From NCBI RefSeq assembly GCF_029222705.1, contig NZ_JARGZF010000001.1, forward strand, positions 1,546,437-1,610,436: DNA of 64,000 nucleotides, given 5' to 3'. This document shows positions 42,581 to 52,001 of this stretch, one piece after another. Origin of the DNA: Knoellia sp. p5-6-4 (GTDB lineage: Bacteria; Actinomycetota; Actinomycetes; Actinomycetales; Dermatophilaceae). Position numbers and translations under genes: made by a program. The notes beneath the pieces are model-generated. The model ran no database searches. It was given only the letters and a program-made list of their open reading frames with translations, and was not told the origin of the DNA. Each line of letters opens with the position of its first letter. Position 1 is the first letter of the stretch.

Positions 42581-43930
42581 GTGAAGGCTGTCCTCTCCGC
42601 CATCGAGCAGCACCTCGACGAGCCCAGCGCCCGAGGTCTCGCGCAGGCGGTCGCCACCCTGATCCGCGAGGGTGCGCTCCAGCCGGGCGACCGGCTCCCC
42701 CCGATCCGCACGGTGGCGTCCGAGCTCGCGCTGTCGCCGACCACCGTCAGCTCGGCCTGGAGCCGGCTCGCCCGCGCCGGAGCCGTGCGCACCGACGGCC
42801 GGCGCGGCACCACGGTCGCCGACCACTCCACCCCGGGTGCCAGCCGCTACCAGCAGGCCCTCGAACGCCCAGCCACCTTCGCCCGTGACCTCTCCACCGG
42901 GGTGCCCGACGCCGCCCTGCTGCCCAGCCTCACGCGCGCGCTCGCCTCGCTCACGACCGCGGGCACACCGGGAAGCTACCTCGACGAACCGGTGCTGCCC
43001 GAGCTCGCCGAGGTGCTCATGGCCCATTGGCCGTATGCCGTGGAGCGCCTCGCCGTCGTCGACGGCGCCATGGACGGCCTGGAGCTGGTGGCCCGCACCG
43101 CGTTGCGGTTCGGTGACCGCGTCGTGGTCGAGCACCCATGCTTCCCGCCGCTGGTCGACATGCTGGAGTCGGTCGGCGTCCAGCTCGTGCCCGTGCCCGT
43201 CGACGACGAGGGCCTCTCGCCCGACGGGCTGCGCGAGGCCCTCGCCCCGCCGGTGGCCGCGGTCTTCCTCCAGCCCCGGGCGCAGAACCCGACCGGCGTG
43301 ACGATGACCGAGCGGCGGGCCCGCCAGCTGGTCGACCTGCTCGACCGCACGAGCGCCCTGGTGGTCGAGGACGACTCTGCCGGCGCGACGGTCAGCGGAG
43401 ACACGGTGAGCCTCGGTCGCTGGCGACCGGGCCACACGGCATACATCAGGTCGTTCTCCAAGTCCCACGGCCCGGACCTGCGGCTCGCGGCGCTCAGCGC
43501 GCCGCCCGACCTCCTGCGCGCGCTGGAGGCGCGCCGGCAGGTGGGCCAGGGCTGGAGCAGCCGCCTGCTGCAGCGCATCCTGCTGAGCCTGCTCACCGAC
43601 GAGGTCGCCCTCGAGGAGGTGGAGCGCGCCGCCGACGAGTACGCCCGGCGACGGGCGCTGGTCGTCGCCGCACTGGCACGGCACGGCGTGGAGGTCGGGG
43701 GCACCGAGGGCATCAACATCTGGGTGCCGGTGCACGACGAGACCGCGGCGGTGGTGCGGCTGGCGAGCGCCGGGATCGGGGTGACACCCGGGTCGCCCTT
43801 CACGCTGCTGCCCGGTGACGGCGACCACGTCCGCGTGACGGTGGGGCTGGTGCGCGACGGCCACGACGAGATCGCCGAGGCCATCGCGGCCGCCGCCCGC
43901 ACCTCCGGCTGGCGCCCGAACGCCCGCTAG
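42581..43930 (+). CDS. MocR-type GntR/aminotransferase regulator
   Basis: This 449-aa regulator has an N-terminal GntR winged helix (residues about 12-75: ALQPGDRLPPIRTVASELALSPTTVSSAWSRLARAGAVRTDGRRGT). An aminotransferase-like domain follows, with NPTGVTMTERRARQLVD, VVEDDSAG and the PLP lysine K294 in SFSKSHGPDLRLAAL. MocR proteins sense amines or PLP adducts and usually control divergent aminotransferase or dehydrogenase genes, as here. I chose GTG 42581 as a leaderless start; ATG codons at 42557 and 42569 are alternatives. Confidence 0.9.
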   Translation: MKAVLSAIEQHLDEPSARGLAQAVATLIREGALQPGDRLPPIRTVASELALSPTTVSSAWSRLARAGAVRTDGRRGTTVADHSTPGASRYQQALERPATFARDLSTGVPDAALLPSLTRALASLTTAGTPGSYLDEPVLPELAEVLMAHWPYAVERLAVVDGAMDGLELVARTALRFGDRVVVEHPCFPPLVDMLESVGVQLVPVPVDDEGLSPDGLREALAPPVAAVFLQPRAQNPTGVTMTERRARQLVDLLDRTSALVVEDDSAGATVSGDTVSLGRWRPGHTAYIRSFSKSHGPDLRLAALSAPPDLLRALEARRQVGQGWSSRLLQRILLSLLTDEVALEEVERAADEYARRRALVVAALARHGVEVGGTEGINIWVPVHDETAAVVRLASAGIGVTPGSPFTLLPGDGDHVRVTVGLVRDGHDEIAEAIAAAARTSGWRPNAR

Positions 43931-43959
43931 GGACGGCGCCGGAACCACCCCGGACAGCA

Positions 43960-43994
43960 CGAAGGCCGGAGAGCAGGGGGTGCCCCGGCCTTCG
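43960..43994 (+). terminator. MocR gene terminator
   Basis: CGAAGGCCGG and CCGGCCTTCG form a perfect 10-bp stem with a 15-nt loop, 30 nt after the stop codon. Confidence 0.75.
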
Positions 43995-44261
43995 TACCGC
44001 CGCCGTGAGGCGGACGCTTCTGGTTATCCCCGCCGACGGTACGCGGTCACGGCTGGAGGGGGGATCGGGCAAAGCGCGTACTCACCTCGCCGCCTCGTGC
44101 CACGCTGTCAGGGAGCCCGGCCGGAGCGCGCAAGCCGGGACCTGAGCGTAGAGCCGTGGCAGGAGAAGGCCGGTTGTCCTAGGACCTCTGGCCCTCCCCC
44201 GCTGCGGGAGAGCGACCTTCACTGAGAGTGGCAGTTGTGGCCCCTGACGGAGGTGTTGACC
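43995..44261. other. Upstream region of the DUF1918-DUF1876 gene
   Basis: About 267 bp without coding signal. Besides the palindrome at 44181-44195 it holds another GGGACC near 44137. The strong GGAGG of the next gene lies 9 nt before its ATG. Confidence 0.5.
44181..44195. promoter_or_regulatory. Palindrome resembling a DevR/DosR-type box
   Basis: AGGACC-TCT-GGCCCT is palindromic except for one position and lies about 67 bp before the ATG. DevR/DosR sites have a GGGACC/GGTCCC core, and DUF1918/DUF1876-type stress genes are plausible targets. No DevR homologue is in the window. Confidence 0.35.
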
Positions 44262-44762
44262 ATGAAGGCGCAGAAGGGTGATCGCATCGTTCTCGCGGGC
44301 GAGCAGGTGGACCGGCCAACCCGTGACGGCGAGATCCTCGAGGTACGCGGAAAGGACGGAGCGCCGCCCTACCTCGTGCGGTGGAGCGACGGGCACACCG
44401 GGCTGCTCTACCCCGGTCCCGGATCAGTGCTGCGAATCGGCGCGGGCCATGGCGAGGGCGAGGCGGCCCCGACCCCCGAGGCACCACACAAGCCCGTGAA
44501 GGAGTGGCAGGTCCGCGTGTCGATCTTCGAGTCCGCAGACGACACCACCGCCAAGGTCGTGCTGGTCGCCGACTCCCCGGAGACGCTGACCGCGAGCGGC
44601 GAGAGCCACCGCAGCGAGGACGACACGCCAGCCACCCGGATCGGCGACGAGGTGGCCGTGGCCCGGGCGCTGCGGCACCTGGCCGACGAGCTGCTGGACA
44701 CGGCGACCCACGACATCGAGGCCGCGACCGGCGAGACGGACGTCTTCGTGCGGCCGCGGTAG
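44262..44762 (+). CDS. DUF1918-DUF1876 fusion stress protein
   Basis: This 166-aa protein opens MKAQKGDRIVLAGEQVDRP and continues GEILEVRGKDGAPPYLVRWSDGHTGLLYPGP (residues 1-58), a DUF1918 SH3-like beta barrel. After a linker, residues 80-166 (VKEWQVRVSIFESADDTTAKVVLV to VAVARALRHLADELLDTATHDIEA) match DUF1876, a dsRBD-like fold. Both families are small actinobacterial proteins that usually occur separately. The function is unknown; stress or dormancy is suggested by the families and the upstream palindrome. Confidence 0.85.
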   Translation: MKAQKGDRIVLAGEQVDRPTRDGEILEVRGKDGAPPYLVRWSDGHTGLLYPGPGSVLRIGAGHGEGEAAPTPEAPHKPVKEWQVRVSIFESADDTTAKVVLVADSPETLTASGESHRSEDDTPATRIGDEVAVARALRHLADELLDTATHDIEAATGETDVFVRPR

Positions 44763-44881
44763 CGCACCGCCTCATGCCGGCGGCCGGGAGCCCCGGGCTC
44801 CCTGCCGCCGCGGCGAGCAGACGAACGCGCGGCTCAGCGCACGGGCGGTTGGCACCGGGACCGGCGCGGACAGGGGGATCG

Positions 44882-46126
44882 ATGACAACGCTGCAGGCGC
44901 CTGAGGAGCGTCGAGCCTCCTCCCACCGTGCCCACCACCCCCGCCGCCATGGGCACCGGTCCGTGAGGTGGGTGCTCTGGCTGGTGGCGCTGTGCGTCGT
45001 GCTCGTCGCGGCGGTCCACGTGGGCGGGGGCCTGTACTTCGCCACTCGCATCGAGGCCGGGGCACTGGCCTCGGACCCGGGTCGGCCGATGCCCGCGTTC
45101 GACGACGCGCGGGTGGTCACGGTGAGCGGATCGCGGGTCCAGCTGCGCAGGGGGGTCGACGCCGGTCCGAGCTTCGACGCCCCGGCCACCTACGGCCTGG
45201 CCTGGGAGGGCGGCACCGGCATGGTCGGCCCGGCGACGCGCAACCCCGACGGCACGGTGACGCGCCCGCTGAAGGTGCTGCAGGGCACCGCGCCCTTCCC
45301 CCGTCAGGGTGCCGCCCTCGACCGGGCCGTGTGGATGGGCGACCCGCCACAGGCCTTCCCCCTGGCGAAGATGGACGTCTCCGTGGCGGGCCTGCCCGCC
45401 TGGTACTTCCCGGCCGGGCCCGGCGCGGTCGGCACGGTTGCCATCTTCGTGCACGGCCAGAACGGCACCCGCAACGACGCACTGCGCTTCGCCACCGCAG
45501 CCGTTCCCGCCGGAACCCCGGTCCTCGCCATCACCTACCGGAACGACCTCGGCGCACCCAAGGACCCCTCGGGGCGCCTCCAGCACGGCCGCACGGAGTG
45601 GCGCGACCTCGAGTCCGCCGTCGACTGGGCCCTGCAGCAGGGTGCCCGGCACGTCGTGCTGGTCGGGCAGTCGATGGGCGGGGCCATCGTGGCGTCCTTC
45701 CTGGAGAGGTCCACCCGGCGCCACGTCGTCTCGGGCATCATCCTCGAGGCACCGATGCTGTCCCTGGGGTCGGTCGTGGAGCACGGGGCGCAGGACGCCC
45801 TTCCCGGCGGTCGGGCCGTCCCCACCTCGGTGCTCTGGACCGCCCAGCAGATCGCCGCGCGGAGCTACGACCTCGACTGGAAGGCCGTCGACTACCTCGA
45901 CGACACCGACTGGCTGCGCATCCGCACCCTCCTCATCCAGGGCGCCGACGACCCCGTCGTGCCCCTGTCGCTCGCGCAACGGCTGCACGGGTCCAAGCCG
46001 CAGCTGGTGAGCCTCGAGGTGTTCCCGGGCGCGCAGCACCTCGAGTCGTGGAACGCGGATGCGAAACGCTACGCCTCCGTTGTCCGCGAGTACCTCACGC
46101 TGGCGACCCCGAAGCCGGGCAGCTGA
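44882..46126 (+). CDS. Membrane-anchored alpha/beta hydrolase
   Basis: This 414-aa protein begins behind AGGGGG with a His/Arg-rich cytosolic tail and one TM (about residues 30-52), so the enzyme faces outside. The catalytic triad is visible: S264 in VLVGQSMGGAIVA, D356 or D357 in IQGADDPVVP and H386 in GAQHLESW. An oxyanion segment IFVHGQNGTRND precedes it. It resembles BEM46/FrsA-like hydrolases; the substrate is unknown. Confidence 0.85.
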   Translation: MTTLQAPEERRASSHRAHHPRRHGHRSVRWVLWLVALCVVLVAAVHVGGGLYFATRIEAGALASDPGRPMPAFDDARVVTVSGSRVQLRRGVDAGPSFDAPATYGLAWEGGTGMVGPATRNPDGTVTRPLKVLQGTAPFPRQGAALDRAVWMGDPPQAFPLAKMDVSVAGLPAWYFPAGPGAVGTVAIFVHGQNGTRNDALRFATAAVPAGTPVLAITYRNDLGAPKDPSGRLQHGRTEWRDLESAVDWALQQGARHVVLVGQSMGGAIVASFLERSTRRHVVSGIILEAPMLSLGSVVEHGAQDALPGGRAVPTSVLWTAQQIAARSYDLDWKAVDYLDDTDWLRIRTLLIQGADDPVVPLSLAQRLHGSKPQLVSLEVFPGAQHLESWNADAKRYASVVREYLTLATPKPGS

Positions 46127-46143
46127 GGTGAGCAGAGCCGCCC

Positions 46144-46169
46144 GCCTGCCTCATGTCCCTCAGGCAGGC
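46144..46169. terminator. Bidirectional hairpin over the DUF2516 stop codon
   Basis: GCCTGCCT and AGGCAGGC form an 8-bp stem with a 10-nt loop between two convergent genes. It overlaps the DUF2516 stop at 46160-46162. Confidence 0.6.
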
Positions 46170-46432
46170 TGGGTGGCTCGTCTGGCGGCGCGCAGTCGCG
46201 GCAACGGGACCAGGACGTAGAGCAGCGCGGCGACGGCGCCGAGCCCGAGCAGCGCGCCGAAGCCCACCACGAACACCCACACGACCTGCTGCTGGTCGGC
46301 GATGTCCCACTGCTGCCGCGGCCGGCGGAGCGCGTCGACGAAGGCCCAGACGGTGAACGCCGTCAGCGCCAGCGCCACGATGAAGCCGGCCAGGATGAAC
46401 AGCCCACCGATGGCGGCAATGCCAGAGTCCAC
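46160..46432 (-). CDS. DUF2516-family membrane protein
   Basis: This 90-aa protein (GTG start behind GGGGGAG) has two TM helices around WAFVDALRRP, followed by QQVVWVFVVGFGALLGLGAVAALLYVLV and a basic tail. This is the characteristic layout of DUF2516 proteins in actinobacteria, of unknown function. It is monocistronic. Confidence 0.82.
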   Translation of the reverse strand: MDSGIAAIGGLFILAGFIVALALTAFTVWAFVDALRRPRQQWDIADQQQVVWVFVVGFGALLGLGAVAALLYVLVPLPRLRAARRATQPA

Positions 46433-46547
46433 ATCTCCCCCTCGTTCACGAATGCCCGCCGAGACTACCGGGGGCCACCCCGACGGGAACGCGCATTTGC
46501 GGCCGGGCCACGATGCAGTCGGCCCCAGGGGGGCCGCTTCGCGGCGA

Positions 46548-46562
46548 GCGGAGGGCGTGGGA
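46548..46562. repeat. Detached tail copy of tRNA-Ser(TGA)
   Basis: GCGGAGGGCGTGGGA is identical to the tRNA 3' end at 46656-46670, 108 bp away, in the same orientation. Confidence 0.85.
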
Positions 46563-46595
46563 GCCGTCGCTCCTTCGTCGCTCCTCCCGAATCCC
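46559..46595. repeat. Shared GGGAGCCGTCGC...GCTCCTCCC element, copy B
   Basis: It has the same ends as copy A (32363-32407) but a shorter middle. The variable base before AATCCC is G here and A in copy A, in each case matching the T-arm of the neighbouring tRNA. Confidence 0.6.
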
Positions 46596-46619
46596 GCATG
46601 CTCAATGTGCACGGACCGC

Positions 46620-46642
46620 ACGCCCCTCGTTCCTCGGGGCGT
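46620..46642 (-). terminator. tRNA-Ser(TGA) terminator
   Basis: ACGCCCC and GGGGCGT form a 7-bp stem with a 9-nt loop, 14 nt after the tRNA 3' end on the minus strand. Confidence 0.6.
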
Positions 46643-46656
46643 CCGAACCGCGCACG

Positions 46657-46743
46657 CGGAGGGCGTGGGATTCGAACCCACGATGACGTTGCCGCCATAG
46701 CGGTTTTCAAGACCGCCGCACTAGGCCACTATGCGAGCCCTCC
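46657..46743 (-). tRNA. tRNA-Ser(TGA)
   Basis: An 87-nt type II tRNA is read on the minus strand: acceptor GGAGGGC/GCCCTCC, anticodon stem GCGGT/ACCGC with loop CTTGAAA (anticodon TGA), a long variable arm and T-arm GTGGGTTCGAATCCCAC. The discriminator is G and CCA is not encoded. Confidence 0.96.
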
Positions 46744-46907
46744 TGGATGGCGGCCATTGTGCCCCATGTGTCGCCGACAGCCGCGTCGGCCTCGCGCCCA
46801 CCGCCGGCGAGGTGCGCCCCGATCATCCGTCAGGGGTGATCTGCGCCCGCGCGGACTCACGTAGGTTCACAGGCAGAGCGTCCCAGCGCCACCACTCCGG
46901 GGGCCCC

Positions 46908-48509
46908 ATGAGCACCGAGCCAGCCACGGGTACCGCAGCCCAGGAGGACGCGGGCAGCCGCCGACTGAGCCTGCTGCTGGCCATGGCGATGTTCGTCCTC
47001 GTCGTCGACACGTCGCTGATGAACGTGTCGATCTCCGCGGTCATCGAGGACCTGGACACCACCGCGAGCGGGGTCCAGTCCGCCATCGCGCTCGAGGCAC
47101 TGGTCTCCGCGGCCTTCATCCTCATCAGCAGCAAGCTGGGCGACCTGATGGGCCGGAAGCGGGCCTACGTGCTGGGGCTGCTCGCCTACGCCGTCGGCGC
47201 GCTCGCCATGACCCTCGCGCAAGGCCTGACCGCCATCATCGTGTTCTGGGCGGTGATCGGCGGACTCGGCGCGTCGCTGCTGCTCCCGGCCATGCAGTCC
47301 CTCATCCACGGCAACTTCAGCGGTCCGGCACAGAAGAAGGCGTATGCCCTCGTCGGTGCGTCGGCAGCGATCGCCGCCGCGTTCGGCCCGCTGCTCGGCG
47401 GCTTCGTGACGACCTACCTGTCGTGGCGGGTGGGGTTCGCGCTGGAGGTCGTCATCATCCTGCTCGTCCTGAGCCAGATCCGGTTGGTCCGCGACGTCGC
47501 CTACACCGGCCCCCGCAAGATCGACGTGGTCGGCGCCCTGCTGTCGGTCGTCGGCATGGGCGGGGTGGTGCTCGGCATCCTCGTCTGGCAGGAGGGCGGC
47601 GAGTTCGTCGGGCTGCTGATGGGCGTGGGCGCCGTGGCACTGGCCGTGCTCGCCCGCTGGCTCATCCGTCGGAAGCGCGCGCAGCAGGTGGCACTGCTCG
47701 ACCCAGACCTGTTCCGGCACGCGAACTTCACCGCGGGGATCTCCGGCCAGCTGCTCCAGCAGGTCGCCCTCGGCGGCGCCATGATCGCGCTGCCGCTCTT
47801 CTTCCAGATGACGCTGGAGTACAGCGCGATGCTGGCCGGGCTCTCGCTGGCGCCCCTGTCGCTGACGATGTTCGCAGCAGCGTTGGTGGCGGGCCGGAAG
47901 GCGGGCGACAGGCGCCCGGCCGCGGTCATCCGGGCCGGCTTCCTCCTGGTGAGCGTGGGGGTGCTGCTCATCATCCCGCTGGTCCCACGGGTGGACAGCG
48001 GCTGGTGGCTGGTGATCCCGTTGATGGTCGCCGGCTGCGGCCTGGGCCTGCTGGTGTCCCAGCTCAACAACTACACGCTGGCCCCGGTGACGGAGGAGCG
48101 GGTCAGCGAGGCCGCCGGGGTGAACTCGGCCGCCGGGTCCTTCGGGCTCTCCTTCGGTCTCGCCATGGCCGGCGGGCTGATGCTCGCCGCGCTGTCGGTC
48201 AGCTTCACCGCCAGGACCGAGAGCAGCTCGGTCATCCCGCCGGCGCAGCAGGCGCAGATCGCCGCCGCGCTCGACGAGAACGCCCAGGTGATGAGCAACA
48301 CCGCGCTCGACCAGCGGATCACCGGGCAGCCACCGCCGGTGGAGGAGGAGGTCCTGGCGATCAACGACGACGCGCGGAACCTCTCGCTCCAGGTCGCCCT
48401 TGCCGTGCCCCTGCTCGCCGGCCTGCTCGGGCTCGCCAACTCGTTCCGCATGATGCGCCTGCCCGACCTGAAGCCGGCGGCCCCCATCGAAGGGGTGGAC
48501 CTCGGGTGA
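46908..48509 (+). CDS. MFS transporter, DHA2-like 14-TM drug/proton antiporter
   Basis: This 533-aa protein has about 14 TM helices and the DHA2 features VVDTSLMNVSISAVIEDL (motif D1) and SSKLGDLMGRKRAYVLGLLAYAVGALAMTLAQ (motif A). A long extracytoplasmic loop precedes the last helix (residues about 430-500), which is distinctive. It is an exporter of unknown cargo. The ATG is about 40 nt after TAGGTT, a possible -10. Confidence 0.9.
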   Translation: MSTEPATGTAAQEDAGSRRLSLLLAMAMFVLVVDTSLMNVSISAVIEDLDTTASGVQSAIALEALVSAAFILISSKLGDLMGRKRAYVLGLLAYAVGALAMTLAQGLTAIIVFWAVIGGLGASLLLPAMQSLIHGNFSGPAQKKAYALVGASAAIAAAFGPLLGGFVTTYLSWRVGFALEVVIILLVLSQIRLVRDVAYTGPRKIDVVGALLSVVGMGGVVLGILVWQEGGEFVGLLMGVGAVALAVLARWLIRRKRAQQVALLDPDLFRHANFTAGISGQLLQQVALGGAMIALPLFFQMTLEYSAMLAGLSLAPLSLTMFAAALVAGRKAGDRRPAAVIRAGFLLVSVGVLLIIPLVPRVDSGWWLVIPLMVAGCGLGLLVSQLNNYTLAPVTEERVSEAAGVNSAAGSFGLSFGLAMAGGLMLAALSVSFTARTESSSVIPPAQQAQIAAALDENAQVMSNTALDQRITGQPPPVEEEVLAINDDARNLSLQVALAVPLLAGLLGLANSFRMMRLPDLKPAAPIEGVDLG

Positions 48510-48711
48510 GCGCCGGCCCCGCGGGCCGCGGCACACCTCACCACCGTCCCGCGGCACCGCGCCCTGCGGCCAACGGCTGACCAGCCGACCGGCCGAGGCC
48601 GACCATCGGCAGAGTGGCCCTGTTGTCAGGCGAAAGCGGCACGCCCGCACCACCCCCGCCCCTACCCTGACGCCGCCGGCTCGACCCGGCAGGCACAACA
48701 GGGGGAAAGAC
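48510..48711. other. Intergenic, no feature recognised
   Basis: About 200 bp; only the AGGGGGAAAG ribosome site of the next gene stands out. Confidence 0.5.
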
Positions 48712-49374
48712 GTGCAACGCCGCAGAGGGCTCCTCACCGTCGTCGTCGCGGCGGTGCTCACCGGTGCCGGTGCGCTCGGCGTGCCTGCGCCGACCCACGC
48801 CGCCTGGCAGGACAACGTCCGCACGGTCTCACCCGACCGCACCTGGCAGACCGCCCGCGGCCGGGGGGTGTGGATGTACGGCGACTCCATCACCGCCTCC
48901 GACGCCCCGGAGCTGGCGGGGCTGCTGCGCGCCCGCAGCCTGGTGCTCGCGTGGGACGCCACACCTGGCATCCCCACCGAGCCGGCCGTGGACCGGCTCG
49001 TCGAGCGGCTCCACCACTCCCGCCCGCCTGTCCGGCTCGTCCTGGCGCTGGGCACCAACGACAGCGACGCCCGGCTCGTCGGCGCCCAGGTCGCGCGGGT
49101 GATGGACGCCGTGCCCAGCAGCACCCGCGTCTACTGGGTGAACGTCTGGAAGCAGCGCTGGCTGGTGACCGGGGCCGATCGCGACCGGCGCACGGCCGCG
49201 GCGGTGAACGCCACGCTGGCGCAGGCCGACCGGCGCCACACCAACCTCGCCGTGGTCGACTGGTGGACCACCGCGGAGGCCGATCCGCGCCGCTACCTCA
49301 GCGACGGCATACACACCCTCCCGGCCGGCCGCGCGGCCCGCAACACCCTGATCGCCGCGGCGCTCTCGCGGTAG
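48712..49374 (+). CDS. Secreted SGNH/GDSL hydrolase
   Basis: This 220-aa protein has a signal peptide (residues 1-30, cleavage near THAA). Block I MYGDSIT carries S59, block III is ALGTNDSD, and block V DGIHTLPAG carries D198/H201. It is a small single-domain esterase/lipase-fold enzyme acting outside the cell; targets could be acetylated glycans or lipids. The GTG start follows AGGGGGAAAG. The DGIH codons use the rare ATA as part of a GGCATAC heptamer. Confidence 0.88.
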   Translation: MQRRRGLLTVVVAAVLTGAGALGVPAPTHAAWQDNVRTVSPDRTWQTARGRGVWMYGDSITASDAPELAGLLRARSLVLAWDATPGIPTEPAVDRLVERLHHSRPPVRLVLALGTNDSDARLVGAQVARVMDAVPSSTRVYWVNVWKQRWLVTGADRDRRTAAAVNATLAQADRRHTNLAVVDWWTTAEADPRRYLSDGIHTLPAGRAARNTLIAAALSR

Positions 49375-49445
49375 CGCGAGTCCGCTCGACGCCGCCCCCC
49401 GCGCGCGGTTGAATTCAGCCCCGACAAGTCGCCGTGGAGGCAGCA

Positions 49446-49919
49446 GTGGACGACTACACCCGCGAGCACGAGAGCGAGGCGGAGAAGCTCGACCGCAACT
49501 GGAACGAGCTGCTGCAGGAGCTGCGCGTGTCGCAGACGGGGGTGCAGGTGCTCACCGGCTTCCTGCTCACACTGCCGCTGCAGCCGACCTTCGCCGACAT
49601 CAGCACCCTCGAGCGCAACCTCTATGTGGCGGCCATCAGCCTGAGCATCCTGGCCACCGGGCTCCTCGTCGCCCCGGTCAGCATGCACCGGGTGCTCTTC
49701 CGCAAGCGCCGCAAGGAGTCACTCGTCGAGGCGGGCAGCTGGGTCGCCAAGGCGGGTCTGGTCGCCTTGGCGCTCGCGAGCGCCACCGTCGCCGCCTTCG
49801 TCTTCAGCCTGGTCTTCACGGAGTCGGTCGGCATCTGGGTCGGCCTCGGGACCCTGACCATCTTCACCCTCGCCTGGCTCGTGCTCCCCTTGGCCATGCG
49901 GGTGCCCGACCGCGACTGA
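49446..49919 (+). CDS. DUF6328-family membrane protein
   Basis: This 157-aa protein has a charged, helical N-terminus (residues 1-35, EHESEAEKLDRNWNELLQELRVSQTGVQVL) and four TM segments to residue 152. The LDRNWNELLQELRV-QTGVQ-L-GFLL pattern is typical of DUF6328 proteins, function unknown. GGAGG 5 nt before the GTG at 49446 decides the start over the GTG at 49434. Confidence 0.85.
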   Translation: MDDYTREHESEAEKLDRNWNELLQELRVSQTGVQVLTGFLLTLPLQPTFADISTLERNLYVAAISLSILATGLLVAPVSMHRVLFRKRRKESLVEAGSWVAKAGLVALALASATVAAFVFSLVFTESVGIWVGLGTLTIFTLAWLVLPLAMRVPDRD

Positions 49920-50009
49920 CGGCGCGAGCGCCGGTCACTGGACGCGCGGTCTGCCGCGCCGTCTGTTGTGATGGAGGGAGGAGCACCAACGACAGGGAGT
50001 TGATTCGCC

Positions 50010-50345
50010 ATGATGGGAAAGGTGTCCTTCGTCCTCGGCGCCGCCGCCGGCTACATCCTCGGCGCGAAGGCCGGGCAGAAGCGCTACGAGCAGATCAAGG
50101 GACGGGCCACCGAGCTGTGGTCCAGCGACTCGGTCCAGGCCAAGGTCGAGACAGCCAGGCAGACCGTGATGGACCAGGCCCCCGTGGTGGCCGACAAGAT
50201 CGGCGGAGTGGCCAAGAGCGCCACGTCTGCGGTGAGGGAGAAGGTGAGCGGCGAGGACCTGCCCCCCACCCTGCACCGGGGCACCGACGGCCACCTGCAC
50301 GCCGACACCACCGGCTTCGGCCCGGGTCCGGGCAAGCTGCCCTGA
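50010..50345 (+). CDS. YtxH-like small membrane-associated protein
   Basis: This 111-aa protein starts MMGKVSFVLGAAAGYILGAKAGQKRYEQI, the glycine-rich hydrophobic YtxH-type N-terminus, followed by an amphipathic coiled-coil-like stretch and a polar tail. YtxH proteins are stress-related and of unknown mechanism. GGGAG lies about 14 nt before the ATG. Confidence 0.8.
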   Translation: MMGKVSFVLGAAAGYILGAKAGQKRYEQIKGRATELWSSDSVQAKVETARQTVMDQAPVVADKIGGVAKSATSAVREKVSGEDLPPTLHRGTDGHLHADTTGFGPGPGKLP

Positions 50346-50351
50346 CCTTCC

Positions 50352-50407
50352 CTGCACGACGCGAGGCACGGCATACCGCTGGGTATGCCGTGCCTCGCGT
50401 CGTGCAG
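50352..50407. terminator. 26-bp perfect bidirectional terminator
   Basis: The arms 50352-50377 and 50382-50407 are perfect complements around loop GCTG. It sits between convergent genes, 6 nt from each coding end, and both arms carry the GGTATGCC motif. Confidence 0.92.
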
Positions 50408-50413
50408 GTCCGC

Positions 50414-51001
50414 TCAGATCCAGATGGCCGGGTCCTTGAACAGCGCCTCGTAGGGGTCTTCCTTCCCCTTCGGGAAGCGCACGACGGCCGGCACTCCGGT
50501 CGCGATGGCCCCCGCGGGGATGTCCTTGACCACCACCGAGTTCGCGCCGATCTGCACGTCGTCGCCGATGTAGACCGGGCCGAGGATGCGGGCGCCGGCT
50601 CCGATCGTCACGCGGCTGCCGACCGTGGGGTGGCGCTTCTCGCGCCGCAACGAGCGGCCGCCGAGGGTCACGCCGTGGTAGATCATCACGTCGTCGCCCA
50701 CCTCGGCCGTCTCGCCGATCACGACGCCCATGCCGTGGTCGATGAAGAACCGGCGGCCGATGACCGCGCCCGGGTGGATCTCGACGCCGGTGAGCGACCG
50801 CGACAGCTGCGACATCAGCCGAGCGACGACCTTCAGGCCCGGGCGCTGCCACAGCTGGTGGGCGAGCCGGTGCGCCCAGATGGCGTGCAGGCCGGGCGAG
50901 GCCAGCGCCATCTCGAGGCGGGAGGTGGTGGCGGGGTCGCGGTCGAGGGCCGCGTCGAGGTCCTCGCGCGCGGTGGCGAGCAGGCTGCGGAGCAGCGTCA
51001 C
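50414..51001 (-). CDS. cysE: Serine O-acetyltransferase
   Basis: This 195-aa enzyme acetylates L-serine with acetyl-CoA, the first step of cysteine synthesis. The left-handed beta-helix begins at [40 protein letters not shown], with the active-site His in DHGMG and GVTLGG. It is a short actinobacterial form without the long helical N-domain of E. coli CysE. It follows cysK by 23 bp in the same operon. Confidence 0.95.
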   Translation of the reverse strand: MTLLRSLLATAREDLDAALDRDPATTSRLEMALASPGLHAIWAHRLAHQLWQRPGLKVVARLMSQLSRSLTGVEIHPGAVIGRRFFIDHGMGVVIGETAEVGDDVMIYHGVTLGGRSLRREKRHPTVGSRVTIGAGARILGPVYIGDDVQIGANSVVVKDIPAGAIATGVPAVVRFPKGKEDPYEALFKDPAIWI

Positions 51002-51024
51002 GGTGGGGTCCGTCCGGTTGTCGG

Positions 51025-51951
<927 letters not shown>

Positions 51952-52001
51952 TGCGCAATCCGCCTTTGTCTGATGTCGGGTCCGGGCACGAACACTTTTG
52001 G

